In this document: positions 51,573 to 61,530 of the stretch, one piece after another
Layout: each line of letters opens with the position of its first letter
Position numbering within the stretch: the stretch's first letter is position 1
Assembly (NCBI GenBank): GCA_016872515.1
Contig: VGZR01000007.1
Span: 1 to 64,000 of the forward strand
Direction: 5' to 3'
From: SAR202 cluster bacterium
GTDB lineage: Bacteria > Chloroflexota > Dehalococcoidia > Lucifugimonadales > VGZR01
DNA: 64,000 nucleotides
Position numbers and translations under genes: made by a program
Notes under the pieces: generated by a model
Seen by the model: the letters and a program-made list of their open reading frames with translations, nothing else
Databases searched by the model: none
What the model was told of the DNA's origin: nothing

Positions 51573-51616
51573 GTCGTTCTGAGCGTAAAGAGCTTCTTCG
51601 TTTCGCTCAGAAAGAC
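51573..51616. repeat. Small intergenic palindromic element
   Basis: GTC-G-TTCTGAGCG (51573-51585) and CGCTCAGAA-A-GAC (51604-51616) pair over 12 of 13 positions around an 18-nt spacer, between dapF and dapL. Its TTCTGAGCG core resembles short intergenic repeats commonly seen in many bacterial genomes. Only one copy was seen in this window, so repeat status is inferred. Confidence 0.5.
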
Positions 51617-51664
51617 AGGCTCCGTTATGTCAAATTAGATGTGGAAGCTAGATAATACTCCGCC

Positions 51665-52510
51665 CTACGTGGGCCACTCGCCCTCGAAAATCTTCTCGAC
51701 CGGGCCTTCGAGTATGACGGGGCCGCTGCCTTGCCAATGGACTTGGAGGTCCCCGCCGGGGAGTGAGAGGGTCACGTCGTCGCCGGCCCTGCCCTGCGTA
51801 CGCGCGACGGCGGCGACAGCGCAGGCGCCTGTGCCGCAAGCCAGGGTGATGCCCGAACCGCGCTCCCACACGCGCACCTTGAGATGGGAGGGCGAGAGGA
51901 CGTTGACCACCTCGAAGTTCACCCTCTTGGGGAACATCGGGTGGTGCTCGACGAGCGGGCCAAGCTTGTCCAGCGGCAACTTGTCCACGGGCGAATCGAG
52001 GAAGGCGACAGCATGGGGGTTGCCCATCGAGGCGCAGCTTATCTTGAAGGTGTGCCCGTCCACCGTGAGGGGGTAGTTCACGACCCTGCTCTCCCCAGGG
52101 AGGTTTACCGGAATGTCCTTGGCCTCGAAGCGGGGGACGCCCATGGAGACACGGGCTCGGGACATTGTGCCGTTCTGGTAGATAGGGGTTACCTCCAGCA
52201 CGCCCGCCAGCGTCTCCACCGACACGGGCTTGTCCTTGCGCGGGATGATGCCCTTCTCCAGCGCGAAGCTGACCAGACAGCGGATGCCGTTGCCGCACAT
52301 CTCGCCCTCGGAGCCATCGGCGTTGAACATCTGCATCCGCAGGTCGGCCTTTGAGGACGGCAGCGCGAGGATGAGGCCGTCTGAGCCGGCGCCGAAGTGG
52401 CGGTCGCTCATCTTGACCGCCAGCTTGGGCCAGTCGGTCTTTGCCGTGCGGCCGTCAACGTAGAGGTAGTCGTTGCCGGCGCCATGCATCTTGGTGAACT
52501 TGATGGTCAT
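51665..52510 (-). CDS. dapF: Diaminopimelate epimerase
   Basis: 281 residues, normal length. Epimerises LL- to meso-diaminopimelate with a two-cysteine mechanism. The catalytic cysteines lie in GEMCGNGIRC (about residue 72) and LACGTGACA (about residue 226), and KMHGAGNDYLYVDG is the family N-terminus. It lies between miaA and dapL on one strand; with dapL it forms the short aminotransferase route to meso-DAP. Confidence 0.97.
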   Translation of the reverse strand: MTIKFTKMHGAGNDYLYVDGRTAKTDWPKLAVKMSDRHFGAGSDGLILALPSSKADLRMQMFNADGSEGEMCGNGIRCLVSFALEKGIIPRKDKPVSVETLAGVLEVTPIYQNGTMSRARVSMGVPRFEAKDIPVNLPGESRVVNYPLTVDGHTFKISCASMGNPHAVAFLDSPVDKLPLDKLGPLVEHHPMFPKRVNFEVVNVLSPSHLKVRVWERGSGITLACGTGACAVAAVARTQGRAGDDVTLSLPGGDLQVHWQGSGPVILEGPVEKIFEGEWPT

Positions 52511-52549
52511 CGATCAATCCTCTGGTGCATGGGCCATTTTAGCATTCCC

Positions 52550-53464
52550 CTACCCTCTCCATCGCTTCGCCTCGGCGAACGCTGTGTTAACGCCGTCCTC
52601 GCGCGCCTCGTACCAGCAGATGCGCTTGTCCGTCAGGCGGAACCAGGCGTACTGTTGACGGGCGAAGCGATGGGTGCGGGTTTTGATCTTTGCGACGGCC
52701 TCGGCCAAGGGCCAGTCGCCCTGCAAGTGGCGGACGAGTTCGCCGTAGCCGAGGCTGGACATGGATGGCAGCTCCGGCCCGTGGCCCATGCGCAGGAGCG
52801 ACTCCACCTCCTGGACCCAGCCCGCGGCAATCATAGCGTCCACGCGGGCGTCTATGCGGGCGTACAACTCGGCGCGGGGCAGCGTTAGGCCGATGACGAG
52901 GGCGTCGAAAGGTTTGGCTGCTGACGGTCGCGCGGACGGTTTCTGGCCGGATTCCAAAACCTCGAGGGCACGGATGACGCGGCGGACGTTCCGAGGGTCT
53001 ATGCGCTTGGCCGCGTCGGGATCGAGCCGCGCCAGCTCGCTGTAGAGAGTATCGGGGCCCTCGTCGCGGGCACACTGCTCCAGGCGTTGCCGCAGGGTCG
53101 TATCGGGCGCCACCTCGGGGACGTCCCACCTCTCCAGGAGGGCGATGGCGTACTGGCCGGTTCCCCCCACGACGACGGGCACGCGGCCATGAGCCTGTAT
53201 GCCGCCGATGGCCTGGTTGGCGAGGCGGAGGAAGAGCGCCAGGCTGAAATCACCGTCGGGGTCGAGGATGTCCACGAGGTGATGTGGGATGCGGGCGCGG
53301 TCACCCGGCGGTGGCTTGGCGGTGCCGATGTCCATGTGGCGATAGACCTGGCGGCTGTCGGCGCTGACGATTTCGCCGCCAAGCTCCTCGGCCAGGCGCA
53401 TGGCGAAGGCGGACTTGCCGACGGCGGTAGGGCCGACGACGGCCAGCAGGGGTAACATGCTCAT
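52550..53464 (-). CDS. miaA: tRNA dimethylallyltransferase MiaA
   Basis: 304 residues from ATG 53464 (a longer open frame to 53563 adds non-family sequence). Adds the dimethylallyl group to A37 of tRNAs reading UNN codons. P-loop VVGPTAVGKSAFAM, then VSADSRQVYRHMDIGTAKP and HHLVDILDPDGDFS are diagnostic, and DPRNVRRVIRALEV is the conserved C-terminal block. First gene of the minus-strand run ending with hflX, a common miaA/hflX association. Confidence 0.97.
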   Translation of the reverse strand: MSMLPLLAVVGPTAVGKSAFAMRLAEELGGEIVSADSRQVYRHMDIGTAKPPPGDRARIPHHLVDILDPDGDFSLALFLRLANQAIGGIQAHGRVPVVVGGTGQYAIALLERWDVPEVAPDTTLRQRLEQCARDEGPDTLYSELARLDPDAAKRIDPRNVRRVIRALEVLESGQKPSARPSAAKPFDALVIGLTLPRAELYARIDARVDAMIAAGWVQEVESLLRMGHGPELPSMSSLGYGELVRHLQGDWPLAEAVAKIKTRTHRFARQQYAWFRLTDKRICWYEAREDGVNTAFAEAKRWRG

Positions 53465-53545
53465 GCGACGCTCACGCGACTCTTCCTTGACTGATAGCTT
53501 ATCCTGTTCCGGCTGTCGAGGGTTGCACAGGTCGAACAAACGCGT

Positions 53546-54802
53546 GTGGTGACGAAGAACCACGTGGCAACAGCTGTGCCTGGAAAGAACCCCGCCCGTT
53601 GGCGGATGCTGGCGCTGGTGTGGGCGGTGTACGCCTCGTTCGGGATAACGGTCGGGTCGATCCCTCCGCTGGTAGAACCCATCGTGGAGGACCTAGGCAT
53701 CTCCTACAGTGGGATGGGCCTCATCCTAGGCTCCTGGCAGCTGGTGTACATCGTCACTGCGTTCCCGATGGGGATGTTGGTGGACAGACTGGGCACGCGC
53801 AAGGCGCTGGGCCTGGGTGTCCTCATCGTCTGGCTGTCGCTGGTCTTGAGGGGTGTGGCAGGAGACTTCCTGACGCTGTTCCTGGCGGTGGCGCTCCTCG
53901 GCGTGGGCGGACCGCTCATCTCCATCGGCGCTCCGAAGGTCGTATCACAATGGTTCGATGGGAAGGAGCGCAGCCTAGCGGCGGGCATCTACGCCGCGGC
54001 GCCGGTGGCCGGCGGGGTGCTGTCACTTGCGACCGCGAGCAGCGCAGTGCTCTCGCTGACCGGCACATGGCGGGGCATTGCACTAGTGTACGGGGCAGTC
54101 GTTCTGCTGGCGATGGCGGCGTGGTGGCTGTTCGCCAAGGATGCGCCACAGACCGCTACTGCGTCAGGCGGCGTTCAAGAAGGCCGTAAGGCATCCCCAT
54201 TGAGCGGCCTGGCGAGTCTGCTCCGGATACGCAACGTCCAACTGCTGCTGGTGCTTGCCATCGCCACATTCTTCCTGAACCACGGTCTGGAGGCGTGGGT
54301 GCCGACGCTGCTCAAGGAGCGTGGGATGACGCTGGCGGCGGCAGGCTTCTGGACGGCGTTCGCCGCTGCACTCGGCGCGGTGGGCGCGATGGTCGTGTCG
54401 GGGATTGCGACGCACGGGCGGCGGGTCGCGGTGATGGCCGTGCTGCTCGCGGTGGCGTCCGGCACCATCGCTGTCATGGCGTTCGCGGACGGCCCTGTGA
54501 TTTTGGCGCCGCTGCTGGTGTCGAGCTGGGTTCGGCAGCCGATGATGCCGGTGCTCTCTCTGGTGCTCATGGAGACACCGGGAGTCGGGGCTGCGCGTAT
54601 TGGGGCGGCGATGGGACTGTTCTTCGCCGCGGCCGAGATAGGCGGGTTCGGCGCGCCGGTGCTGGTGGGACTGCTGCGTGATGCGACCGGTTCGCTGACG
54701 TGGGGTGTGCTGTCGCTGGCCATCGTCGGCGGGGCGCTGCTCGTCGCGATGCCGTTCGTGAAGGAGACGAAGGCACCCGAAAGCCAGACCGGGACGGGGT
54801 GA
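53546..54802 (+). CDS. MFS transporter
   Basis: 418-residue 12-helix major facilitator protein. Helix 1 is ALVWAVYASFGITVGSIPPL, and the loop between helices 2 and 3 has the MFS signature-like GMLVDRLGTRKALGLG. A central cytoplasmic loop (ASGGVQEGRKASPLSG) separates the six-helix halves. It resembles the CynX/NIMT-type and other anion/drug transporters; the substrate is unknown. GTG 53546 start. Convergent with tpiA, six bases apart. Confidence 0.85.
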   Translation: MVTKNHVATAVPGKNPARWRMLALVWAVYASFGITVGSIPPLVEPIVEDLGISYSGMGLILGSWQLVYIVTAFPMGMLVDRLGTRKALGLGVLIVWLSLVLRGVAGDFLTLFLAVALLGVGGPLISIGAPKVVSQWFDGKERSLAAGIYAAAPVAGGVLSLATASSAVLSLTGTWRGIALVYGAVVLLAMAAWWLFAKDAPQTATASGGVQEGRKASPLSGLASLLRIRNVQLLLVLAIATFFLNHGLEAWVPTLLKERGMTLAAAGFWTAFAAALGAVGAMVVSGIATHGRRVAVMAVLLAVASGTIAVMAFADGPVILAPLLVSSWVRQPMMPVLSLVLMETPGVGAARIGAAMGLFFAAAEIGGFGAPVLVGLLRDATGSLTWGVLSLAIVGGALLVAMPFVKETKAPESQTGTG

Positions 54803-54808
54803 GACGGG

Positions 54809-55567
54809 CTAGGTGCGGGCTGTGGCGGCGTTGCGGGCGAGCTGGACGAAGACGTCGGCCTTGAGGCTGGCGCCGCCGACGAGGGCGCCGTTGACGTCCG
54901 GTTCGCGGACGAAGGCGGCGACGTTGTCGGCATTGACGCTTCCGCCATAGAGAAGCGATGTGTTGGCAGCGACGGCCTGGCCCTGAAGCGTCGCCAGCAC
55001 CCGGCGGATGTGGGACATCATCTGCTGGGCGTCCTGGGGTGTAGCGGCTTTGCCGGTGCCGATGGCCCAGACCGGCTCGTAGGCGACGATGAGCCCGCGT
55101 GGCGTCGTGATTCCGTCCAGACCGGCCCGTAGCTGGCGCTCCACGACCGCTTCCGCCCTGCCCTGCTCCCGCTCGGCGAGCTGCTCGCCGACGCAAAGGA
55201 TCGGCGAGAGGCCTGCGGACATCGCGGCCCGGACCTTGCGGCCCACGAGGTCGTCGGCCTCGCCGAAGATGTGCCGGCGCTCGGAGTGGCCGAGGATGAC
55301 GTACTTGCATAGGCCGGACAGCATAGCGGACGAGACCTCGCCGGTGAACGCCCCGCTCTTCTCGGAGTGCATGTTCTGAGCGCCGACCTCGATGGTGGAG
55401 CCTTTCAGGAGCGACGATACCGCGGACAGAGAGACGAAGGGCGGGCAGACGACCTTCCGTAGCCCCTTTATCTCCTCCAGGCCAGGCTTCATGGCGCGGA
55501 CGAGGGCCTGGGCCTCGTCGAGAGTGGTGTTCATCTTCCAGTTTCCGGCGATGATGGTCTCGGGCAT
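54809..55567 (-). CDS. tpiA: Triosephosphate isomerase
   Basis: 252 residues, standard length. Interconverts dihydroxyacetone phosphate and glyceraldehyde 3-phosphate. Seen: AGNWKMN with the catalytic Lys, ILGHSERR with the catalytic His, VAYEPVWAIGTGK with the catalytic Glu and loop 6, and LYGGSVNADN. Third gene of pgk-apgM-tpiA. Confidence 0.98.
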   Translation of the reverse strand: MPETIIAGNWKMNTTLDEAQALVRAMKPGLEEIKGLRKVVCPPFVSLSAVSSLLKGSTIEVGAQNMHSEKSGAFTGEVSSAMLSGLCKYVILGHSERRHIFGEADDLVGRKVRAAMSAGLSPILCVGEQLAEREQGRAEAVVERQLRAGLDGITTPRGLIVAYEPVWAIGTGKAATPQDAQQMMSHIRRVLATLQGQAVAANTSLLYGGSVNADNVAAFVREPDVNGALVGGASLKADVFVQLARNAATART

Positions 55568-55575
55568 GGGGCCTC

Positions 55576-56781
55576 CTATGGGCCGAACTTGTGGAGCTTC
55601 CCAGCGTGGGCGAGGGCCAGCATCATGACGCCGGTGGCGGGTATGACACCGAGCCCTCCCTGGCGGCAGGCGCGCTCCGAGAACTCGTGGACGCCATCGT
55701 TCTTGGTCAGCGCCGAGTGGACAAGGAGCGGGACGGGCTGCCAGCCGTGGGCCTTGAGGATAGCGGGCGTGGCATGGTCGCCCGCGACGACGAGGACATC
55801 GGGTTTGAGGTCGAGCAGCCTCGGGATGTGCTCGTCGAGGGCTTCGAGGGCACGCACCTTGGCGTCGAAGTCGCCGTCCTCACCAGCGGCGTCGGCGGGC
55901 TTGTAGTGGATGAAGAAGAAGTCGTGCTGGGCGAAAGTGGTCTCTAGGGTAACCAGCTCATCGTCGAAGGTCGCACTGGTCCTCAACACCGTCATACCCA
56001 CGAGTTGGGCTAGGCCGCGGTACATGGGGTAGGCGGCGATGGCCGCGGGGTTCAGGGCGTAGCGGGAGGCTACCGAGGGTAGGCGAGGAAGCCGGGAGAA
56101 GCCGCGGAGGAGCACCATGTTGGCCTTCGGCTGGCCACGCAGGATGTCACGGGCCTGGGAGACGAACCGGTTGACCACCTCGGCGGTGTGCTGGGCCTCT
56201 TGGGAGAGGCTAACGGCGGGCAACGGCGCGACGCCGTTGGCCTCGGGGTCAGTGCCGCTCACGCCGTCCCCAAAGTCATCGCCGCGGAGCACCATGACAA
56301 AGCGGTGGTCCTTGACTGGATGGACCGTCAGTTCCGCCCCTGGCACCTTGATAGCGGCGAGCTTTTGCACAAGCGGGGCGCTCTCCTCGGTGGAGATGCG
56401 GCCCGCGCGGCGATCGAGGATGCGGCCGTCGCCGTCCACGCTGCAGAAGTTGCCGCGGGCGGCCACGTCGCCATCAGAGAGGGCGACGCCGATGCCAAGG
56501 GCTTCCAGGACACCGCGGCCCAAGAGGTACTTGACCGGGTCGTAACCGAAGAGAGCCATGTGGCCGGGGCCGCTGCCGGGGGTGATACCGGGGGCGACAG
56601 GGACCGTCAGGCCGCATGTGCTGTCGCGGGCCAGACGGTCGAGGTGCGGCAGCGAGGCGGTCTCGAGCTCAGACTTGCCGGTCTTGGGATGCGGCGCGCC
56701 GCCCAAGCCATCCACCACCAGCAGGACGATCTTGGAGGGGGTGGAGTGGACCAGGTCGCGGATGTAGGGGAAGTCGATCAC
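55576..56781 (-). CDS. apgM: 2,3-bisphosphoglycerate-independent phosphoglycerate mutase, archaeal-type (ApgM)
   Basis: 401 residues from GTG 56781, four bases after the pgk stop; the longer frame to 56850 overlaps pgk. Alkaline-phosphatase-superfamily enzyme with VLLVVDGLGGAPHP (first metal site), PGITPGSGPGHMALFGYDP (phospho-Ser region), FFIHYKPADAAGEDGDFDAK and VVAGDHATPAI (later metal ligands). Shorter than the bacterial GpmI form. Works between pgk and enolase in glycolysis and gluconeogenesis. Confidence 0.92.
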   Translation of the reverse strand: MIDFPYIRDLVHSTPSKIVLLVVDGLGGAPHPKTGKSELETASLPHLDRLARDSTCGLTVPVAPGITPGSGPGHMALFGYDPVKYLLGRGVLEALGIGVALSDGDVAARGNFCSVDGDGRILDRRAGRISTEESAPLVQKLAAIKVPGAELTVHPVKDHRFVMVLRGDDFGDGVSGTDPEANGVAPLPAVSLSQEAQHTAEVVNRFVSQARDILRGQPKANMVLLRGFSRLPRLPSVASRYALNPAAIAAYPMYRGLAQLVGMTVLRTSATFDDELVTLETTFAQHDFFFIHYKPADAAGEDGDFDAKVRALEALDEHIPRLLDLKPDVLVVAGDHATPAILKAHGWQPVPLLVHSALTKNDGVHEFSERACRQGGLGVIPATGVMMLALAHAGKLHKFGP

Positions 56782-56785
56782 GGCA

Positions 56786-57979
<1,194 letters not shown>

Positions 57980-58062
57980 GCCAACCTACTTGTGACTTGT
58001 TGCACCGGCGAATCAGTCTAGCAAAATCCCGCTCACTCAGCCTAGCTTGGCCGACTGCAAAC

Positions 58063-59295
58063 CTAGCCCCGTTCTGCAGTGTCCTTGGCCCAGGTTGCGG
58101 CCTGACGAAAGATGCGCTGGATGTTTTCGCGGTTAAAGAACTCGTTCCGCGGCACCGTGGAAGCGATGGCGCCGAAGAAGCGGTCCGTGTCCACCTGGTT
58201 CCCCCGAAGCGCTGCGCGGACCTCGAACGACTTGGGCGAATGAGGTTGATAGTTGGCCACGCTCAGGGTGTGTTCGTAGAGCGGCATCGCGACCGCGTTG
58301 CGCTTCTGTTCGTATCCTTCCAAGGCCTGATCAAGCTGCTGGAGCCCGGACAGACCGGCATCGAGGGCTTGCGCCAGCAGTTCGGCGTCCCGGAAGGCGT
58401 CGCTGATCCCGAAGGCGGTGATGGGGTCTTTGTTGTAGCCGGTGTCGCCTACCAAGGCCCAGCCAGGTCCGTAAGGCTTGCGAAAGAAGTTCGGCACGTC
58501 TCCGGTGCCGAGGATGCGACTAATGCGCCTCGCGGAGCCTATCGAGTCGGCCAACTCTGGGGCGAGGCCGAGCGTCGCCATGTAGTTCCTCTCGACGTCG
58601 GCGCGAAAGGCTGTGAACTCGTCGTGGGGCCAGACAACCACAACCAACACCTGGTTCCCGTTGGTTGGAATCTTCAGGATGTACCTCTTGCCTTCGGGCC
58701 AATAGACCTCGTAGCCATCACAGGGCAAGTCTTCCCAGAAGGTGTAGTAGAAGCACGAACGCGAGGCGTGTTGACTATACGCCGGTGCCTTGCCGGCCCG
58801 TGCTACCACGGAGTGCTTGCCGTCGGCGCCAACCGCGATCCTTGCCTGTTCGGTGAACGTGGCGCCTTCCTTCGTGGTGCCGCATATACCAACAACGCGA
58901 CCGTCTTCCACGACCAACTCCCGTACTGAGCACTCGTCCCGTAGTTCAGCGCCAGCCGTGACGGCGGCATCCACGAGGACCTTATCGAGCACTGTGCGCC
59001 GAGGCGCGTAGGATTCGGCGGCACCATCCGCAGGCGGACCCCATCCGGAGAGGGGAAAGTCGCCTAGGTCCATGGTGAACCTGGTGATGCTGGGGCAGCC
59101 CGACTTCACGACCTTGTCCAGTAGGCCCCAGCGTTTGAGTTTGGCGACGCCTGTCTGCCAGATGATGAGGGTCGAGATGGTGTCGCTCGGGAACGTGGCC
59201 CTGTCGAGCAGTAGCACACGGTAGCCCTTGCGGGCCAGGAGCATGGCCGTCGGCGCGCCCGCGCAGCGCGCACCCACTACAATCACATCGTACAT
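58063..59295 (-). CDS. FAD-dependent oxidoreductase, geranylgeranyl reductase family-like
   Basis: 410 residues from ATG 59295 (GAGG upstream; a longer frame to 59349 adds unconserved residues). N-terminal FAD-binding strand YDVIVVGARCAGAPTAMLLA, in which the usual GxGxxG reads GARCAG, then LLLDRATFPSDTIS. The second FAD motif is VGDTGYNKDPITAFGISDAF. Related to geranylgeranyl reductases and aromatic-ring hydroxylases; a lipid or quinone substrate is possible, but the true substrate is not readable. Divergent from the Asp-box lipoprotein gene, 42 bases away. Confidence 0.8.
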   Translation of the reverse strand: MYDVIVVGARCAGAPTAMLLARKGYRVLLLDRATFPSDTISTLIIWQTGVAKLKRWGLLDKVVKSGCPSITRFTMDLGDFPLSGWGPPADGAAESYAPRRTVLDKVLVDAAVTAGAELRDECSVRELVVEDGRVVGICGTTKEGATFTEQARIAVGADGKHSVVARAGKAPAYSQHASRSCFYYTFWEDLPCDGYEVYWPEGKRYILKIPTNGNQVLVVVVWPHDEFTAFRADVERNYMATLGLAPELADSIGSARRISRILGTGDVPNFFRKPYGPGWALVGDTGYNKDPITAFGISDAFRDAELLAQALDAGLSGLQQLDQALEGYEQKRNAVAMPLYEHTLSVANYQPHSPKSFEVRAALRGNQVDTDRFFGAIASTVPRNEFFNRENIQRIFRQAATWAKDTAERG

Positions 59296-59337
59296 GTACC
59301 GTCCTCTGGTTGGGGGCTGATTGTACTCAATATCAAA

Positions 59338-61530
59338 ATGGGCAGACACCTGATCATCCGAGCCAAAAGGGCGACAACCATCTGGCGCTTCCTAGCGGCG
59401 TTCGTCATCGTGCTGCTGGCGGCATGCTTGCGGCCCGGCGCCGCGTCGGTGCGGAGCCCTACTGTAGTCGCCACAGGCACGGTCTTTCAGCAGCACACCG
59501 AGACGCCGGAATCGGGTCTTGAGCCAGCGGACGCTCCGGTTCCCACGCCGTATGTGACTCTGACAACATCGCGGGAGCGGCTTCTCTTTGATACGACCGT
59601 GTTTCCATACACGGTCTCGAATGTGCGAATCCCAACAGGCCGGGCCACGTCTGTGACCTTCTCGCCCGCGTTCGAGGCGGACGGCACCGCCTTCGCGGTT
59701 ATCGGAGGAACGCTGTATAAGACTTCGGATGGCGGCACGGCATGGCGAGTTGTGGACTCGAGGGTGCGGAACGTCGCATTGTCGCCCGCCTTCGACACGG
59801 ACGGCGTGGCTTACTCACTGGTGCCTGGGGTCGGTGTACGGGTGTCGCGAGACTTCGGCGAGACGTGGCGGACGGTATCGGGGTCGGACACGGGGGCCGA
59901 GGCCATCACACTGTCACCAGACTATGCCCGCGACCACACGCTCTTCGCCAGGGGGGAAGACCTGCACTGGTCGGCGGATGAGGTGGAAACTTGGGCCAAA
60001 TCCGAGTTCGTCCCCCCATCGCCCTTTGATCCGTGGCTCGTTGAGGACGTGGCGTTTGCAGCCGACTATGGGTCGTCCGGCAGGGTCTATATGGTGCTTC
60101 AGAGGCGCCTGTTCGAGTCCACGGATAGGGGTGTGCGGTTCTACCAGGTCGAGCTCCCGTTCTCGGTCAGCCGAGTCCATGCGACCGATGCCAAGCTCTA
60201 CGTGCTGAATGACGAGGCGTTGTACGCCTCCGATGATGCCGGAGCGACATGGTCGCTTCTGGCGGACGCGGACGGCGGCGGGTTCCGGGACTTCGCGGTG
60301 GTGGATAACAGCGGCAAGACACGTATCGTCTTGGCCACGGAAGCGGGCGGCATCTTGCTGTTGGACGACTCGGGCGCCACATGGCTGGTGGCAGTTGTGC
60401 CTTCGGAGGGGGCTGACGTGTCTCGGTTGTGGACCTCGGGCCGCGGCAGCGTTGCCTTGGGGGCACAGCCCACAACCGGGGATGGAGTGTTCTGGCTGTC
60501 GCGAGACGCGGGCGCGTCATGGGAGGCGGTTGGCGGCATCGAGACGGCGGCGCTGGCGTACCTGGCGGTGTCGCCGGACGCGGGACGAGATGGCACGGTG
60601 GCGACGGTCGCCAGCGGCGGCGTGGCCATCAGCCGCGACATGGGGAAATCCTGGACACTGACGGCGAGCGTGTCTGTCGGCTTCGCAGACCCCTCCCCTA
60701 CCTCCGTCGCGTTCTCGCCGTACTTCGCCGAGGACAGGACGGTGTATGCGGGCGGCGGGTGGGGCGTGGCGAAGAGCGAGGACGGCGGCGCGACCTGGCG
60801 GGTGGTCTATGGCCGCGCGACGGTACAGGTCATCGAAACCGTGGAGACGCCGGAGGGTGTGACGCTCCTGGCGGCCATCGCAAGGGGCCTGGTGTACTCG
60901 AGTGACGGCGGCGAGACGTGGGAGGTGCTGGCCGCCTCGCCGCAGGCGGTGCACGACGTCGCTTTCTCCCCCAACTTCGTGCAGGACGCGACCATCTTCG
61001 CCGGGACCTTCGAGCAGGAGTTTTACCGGAGCACCGACGCCTACGGGTCGCAGAGCCGTATCCTCCGCAGCCTGGATGGGGGCCAGTCATGGCATGTGGT
61101 AGTACAAGGCAAAGCGTTTGCTCCACCCACTATCGTTGTCTCGGCTGACTACGCCGAGGATGCCACCGTGTGGGTCGCCGGGCCGGATGGCGGCGCGCTC
61201 ATGCGGTCGAGGAGCAGGGGTACTTTCTGGGAACGCGTGGGCGATGGGGCCGTGGGAGGGAGCATCGCCGAGTGCCGGGACAACATGCAAGCTGCCTTGG
61301 TCTCTTTCACCGGCGCGGTCTCTGCTGGGGGGAGTGGAGCATCCGCCTTTACGTACTTCAACCAGCCGGCCTTCAGTCTCGATGGAGGTGACACCTGGAA
61401 GTTGGTGCCGGTGTCGCCGCTACTGACCGGCGCCGTCGTTGGGTGCCGCCTGTCTGGAGACCTGACGATCCTGGCTGGAGGCGGCTACTACGGCACAGAG
61501 GCGTACCGCCTGGTGGTTGACCTACCCTAG
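59338..61530 (+). CDS. Asp-box (BNR/sortilin-like) repeat beta-propeller lipoprotein
   Basis: 730-residue exported protein. The signal region IIRAKRATTIWRFLAAFVIV continues to lipobox LLAAC (Cys30), followed by a Ser/Pro-rich spacer. About nine Asp-box motifs of the S-x-D-x-G-x-x-W type are seen (SDGGTAW, SRDFGETW, SDDAGATW, SRDAGASW, SRDMGKSW, SEDGGATW, SSDGGETW, SLDGGQSW, SLDGGDTW). They alternate with LSPAFDTDGV-type strands, giving a propeller like sortilin or VCBS/BNR proteins. Binding or scaffold function is likely; there is no enzyme motif. The last nine bases overlap the convergent prenyltransferase gene. Confidence 0.85.
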   Translation: MGRHLIIRAKRATTIWRFLAAFVIVLLAACLRPGAASVRSPTVVATGTVFQQHTETPESGLEPADAPVPTPYVTLTTSRERLLFDTTVFPYTVSNVRIPTGRATSVTFSPAFEADGTAFAVIGGTLYKTSDGGTAWRVVDSRVRNVALSPAFDTDGVAYSLVPGVGVRVSRDFGETWRTVSGSDTGAEAITLSPDYARDHTLFARGEDLHWSADEVETWAKSEFVPPSPFDPWLVEDVAFAADYGSSGRVYMVLQRRLFESTDRGVRFYQVELPFSVSRVHATDAKLYVLNDEALYASDDAGATWSLLADADGGGFRDFAVVDNSGKTRIVLATEAGGILLLDDSGATWLVAVVPSEGADVSRLWTSGRGSVALGAQPTTGDGVFWLSRDAGASWEAVGGIETAALAYLAVSPDAGRDGTVATVASGGVAISRDMGKSWTLTASVSVGFADPSPTSVAFSPYFAEDRTVYAGGGWGVAKSEDGGATWRVVYGRATVQVIETVETPEGVTLLAAIARGLVYSSDGGETWEVLAASPQAVHDVAFSPNFVQDATIFAGTFEQEFYRSTDAYGSQSRILRSLDGGQSWHVVVQGKAFAPPTIVVSADYAEDATVWVAGPDGGALMRSRSRGTFWERVGDGAVGGSIAECRDNMQAALVSFTGAVSAGGSGASAFTYFNQPAFSLDGGDTWKLVPVSPLLTGAVVGCRLSGDLTILAGGGYYGTEAYRLVVDLP

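Noticed and set aside
50605-51582. A 325-codon + strand open frame opposite dapL
   Set aside because: Composition is His/Gly/Val-rich without domains; the minus strand encodes clear DapL motifs.
59296-59337. TACAAT on the minus strand as -10 box for the FAD oxidoreductase gene
   Set aside because: No -35 element at suitable spacing in the short divergent gap; support too weak.
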